Both the position numbers and the translations under genes were made by a program. This document shows positions 63,670-64,000 of a stretch of 64,000 bases of DNA, one piece after another. The first letter of the stretch is position 1; every line of letters begins with the position of its first letter. The notes under the pieces are model-generated. The model saw only the letters and a list, made by a program, of their open reading frames with translations. It made no database searches and had not been told where the DNA came from. The DNA is from 43-108 sp001915545 (GTDB lineage: Bacteria; Bacteroidota; Bacteroidia; Bacteroidales; Bacteroidaceae), in contig CABUGV010000018.1 in assembly GCA_902491215.1 (NCBI GenBank), positions 6,583-70,582 of the forward strand. Direction: 5' to 3'.

Positions 63670-64000
63670 TTTAGGTATTCCCCCGAAAATAAGGTTTGAC
63701 AGCCAAAACGGGGGAAATTCCATGACTAAGATATGGCTAAGATACAAAATATTTCAGAAATTCAGCCTACTTTGGGCTTTACAGAATTTGATATTATAGA
63801 AAAATACCGCAAGAGTTTCAATGAGAGTGAGCTTGGCAGGCTTCACTCGGTGTTTCCGTTTGAGCATATGGCAAAAGCTGCTGGCTTGTCTGAGCATCGT
63901 TTGGGCCGCAGGAACATCTTCAGCCCTTCGGCAAAGATTGCCCTGATGGTCCTGAAGGCGTACACCGGATTCTCCGACAGACAGCTGGTGGAACATCTCA
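63670..64000 (+). mobile_element. Left part of an insertion sequence (DUF772-type transposase), cut by window end
   Basis: The region holds a perfect inverted pair TTCCCCCG (63678-63685) / CGGGGGAA (63709-63716) just before the transposase start. The true left terminal repeat and target duplication cannot be defined because the right end is outside the window; the start given is approximate. Confidence 0.6.
63733..64000 (+). CDS. Transposase with N-terminal DUF772 domain, 3' part missing
   Basis: ATG at 63733 opens a frame (MAKIQNISEIQPTLGFTEFD) running off the window after 89 codons. The segment FSPSAKIALMVLKAYTGFSDRQLVEHL is typical of the DUF772 domain of IS5/IS1182-type DDE transposases. 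The DDE catalytic core would lie beyond the window. The GC-stem hairpin upstream could mask its ribosome site in read-through RNA, as known for other insertion sequences (inference). Confidence 0.8.
   Translation, partial: MAKIQNISEIQPTLGFTEFDIIEKYRKSFNESELGRLHSVFPFEHMAKAAGLSEHRLGRRNIFSPSAKIALMVLKAYTGFSDRQLVEHL

Overview
The window looks like a chromosomal segment of a Bacteroidales bacterium (Prevotella/Bacteroides type). The evidence is the complete Bat (Bacteroides aerotolerance) operon, the lineage-restricted families DUF4831 and DUF4295, the rpmB-rpmG-DUF4295-ftsY-rimO-HU block, a GntR-type FucR, a fused NfnA/NfnB-like flavoprotein, and repeated promoter signatures of the Bacteroidetes type (TTTG, about 19-20 bp, TAnnTTTG). 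No rRNA, tRNA, CRISPR array or prophage was recognised.

Layout. 1-5132: a truncated DUF4831 gene, the NAD(P)HX repair fusion, hpt-adk (purine salvage), a Crp/Fnr regulator and a short-chain dehydrogenase. 5133-7746: a 700 bp non-coding block with a palindromic repeat, a promoter, an 18-residue ORF and two terminator-like hairpins, leading into an AAA+ ATPase of the CbbX/SpoVK type. 7897-17567 (minus): moxR, a DUF58 gene, a BatD-like gene, batA, batB, batC, batD, batE, then a PAP2 phosphatase and a small DNA-binding protein. 17754-22610 (minus): ribosomal proteins L28 and L33, DUF4295, ftsY, rimO, an HU protein and an unusual HU-transmembrane-LysM fusion. 22952-29786: an AraC regulator divergent from a complete RND efflux pump. 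30132-30738: L21 and L27 behind a structured leader. 30874-31747: a divergent NTF2-like/HxlR pair. 31949-48208: carbohydrate and fermentation genes (GH2, alpha-2-macroglobulin, amylomaltase, pyruvate formate-lyase and its activase, GH28). 48386-52719 (minus): fucR, fucI, fucP. 53095-61991: serS, the NfnAB-like enzyme, a TtcA-like protein, a PD40-like envelope protein, a nucleoside phosphorylase and mnmE. 62127-64000: an AT-rich PD-(D/E)XK nuclease-like gene and the left part of an insertion sequence.

Most genes are core housekeeping or polysaccharide-use functions. The unusual material is mainly non-coding. A 56 bp palindromic element with strictly conserved internal spacing occurs three times in intergenic DNA. 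An 84 bp tandem repeat gives the GH2 gene a stack of promoters, each with a 20 bp palindrome beside it. The AAA+ ATPase has a long structured leader with a small ORF. The L21 leader folds into a bulged stem that could be an autoregulatory site. The nuclease gene beside the insertion sequence is the most accessory-looking protein gene and a possible defence or mobile-island component.
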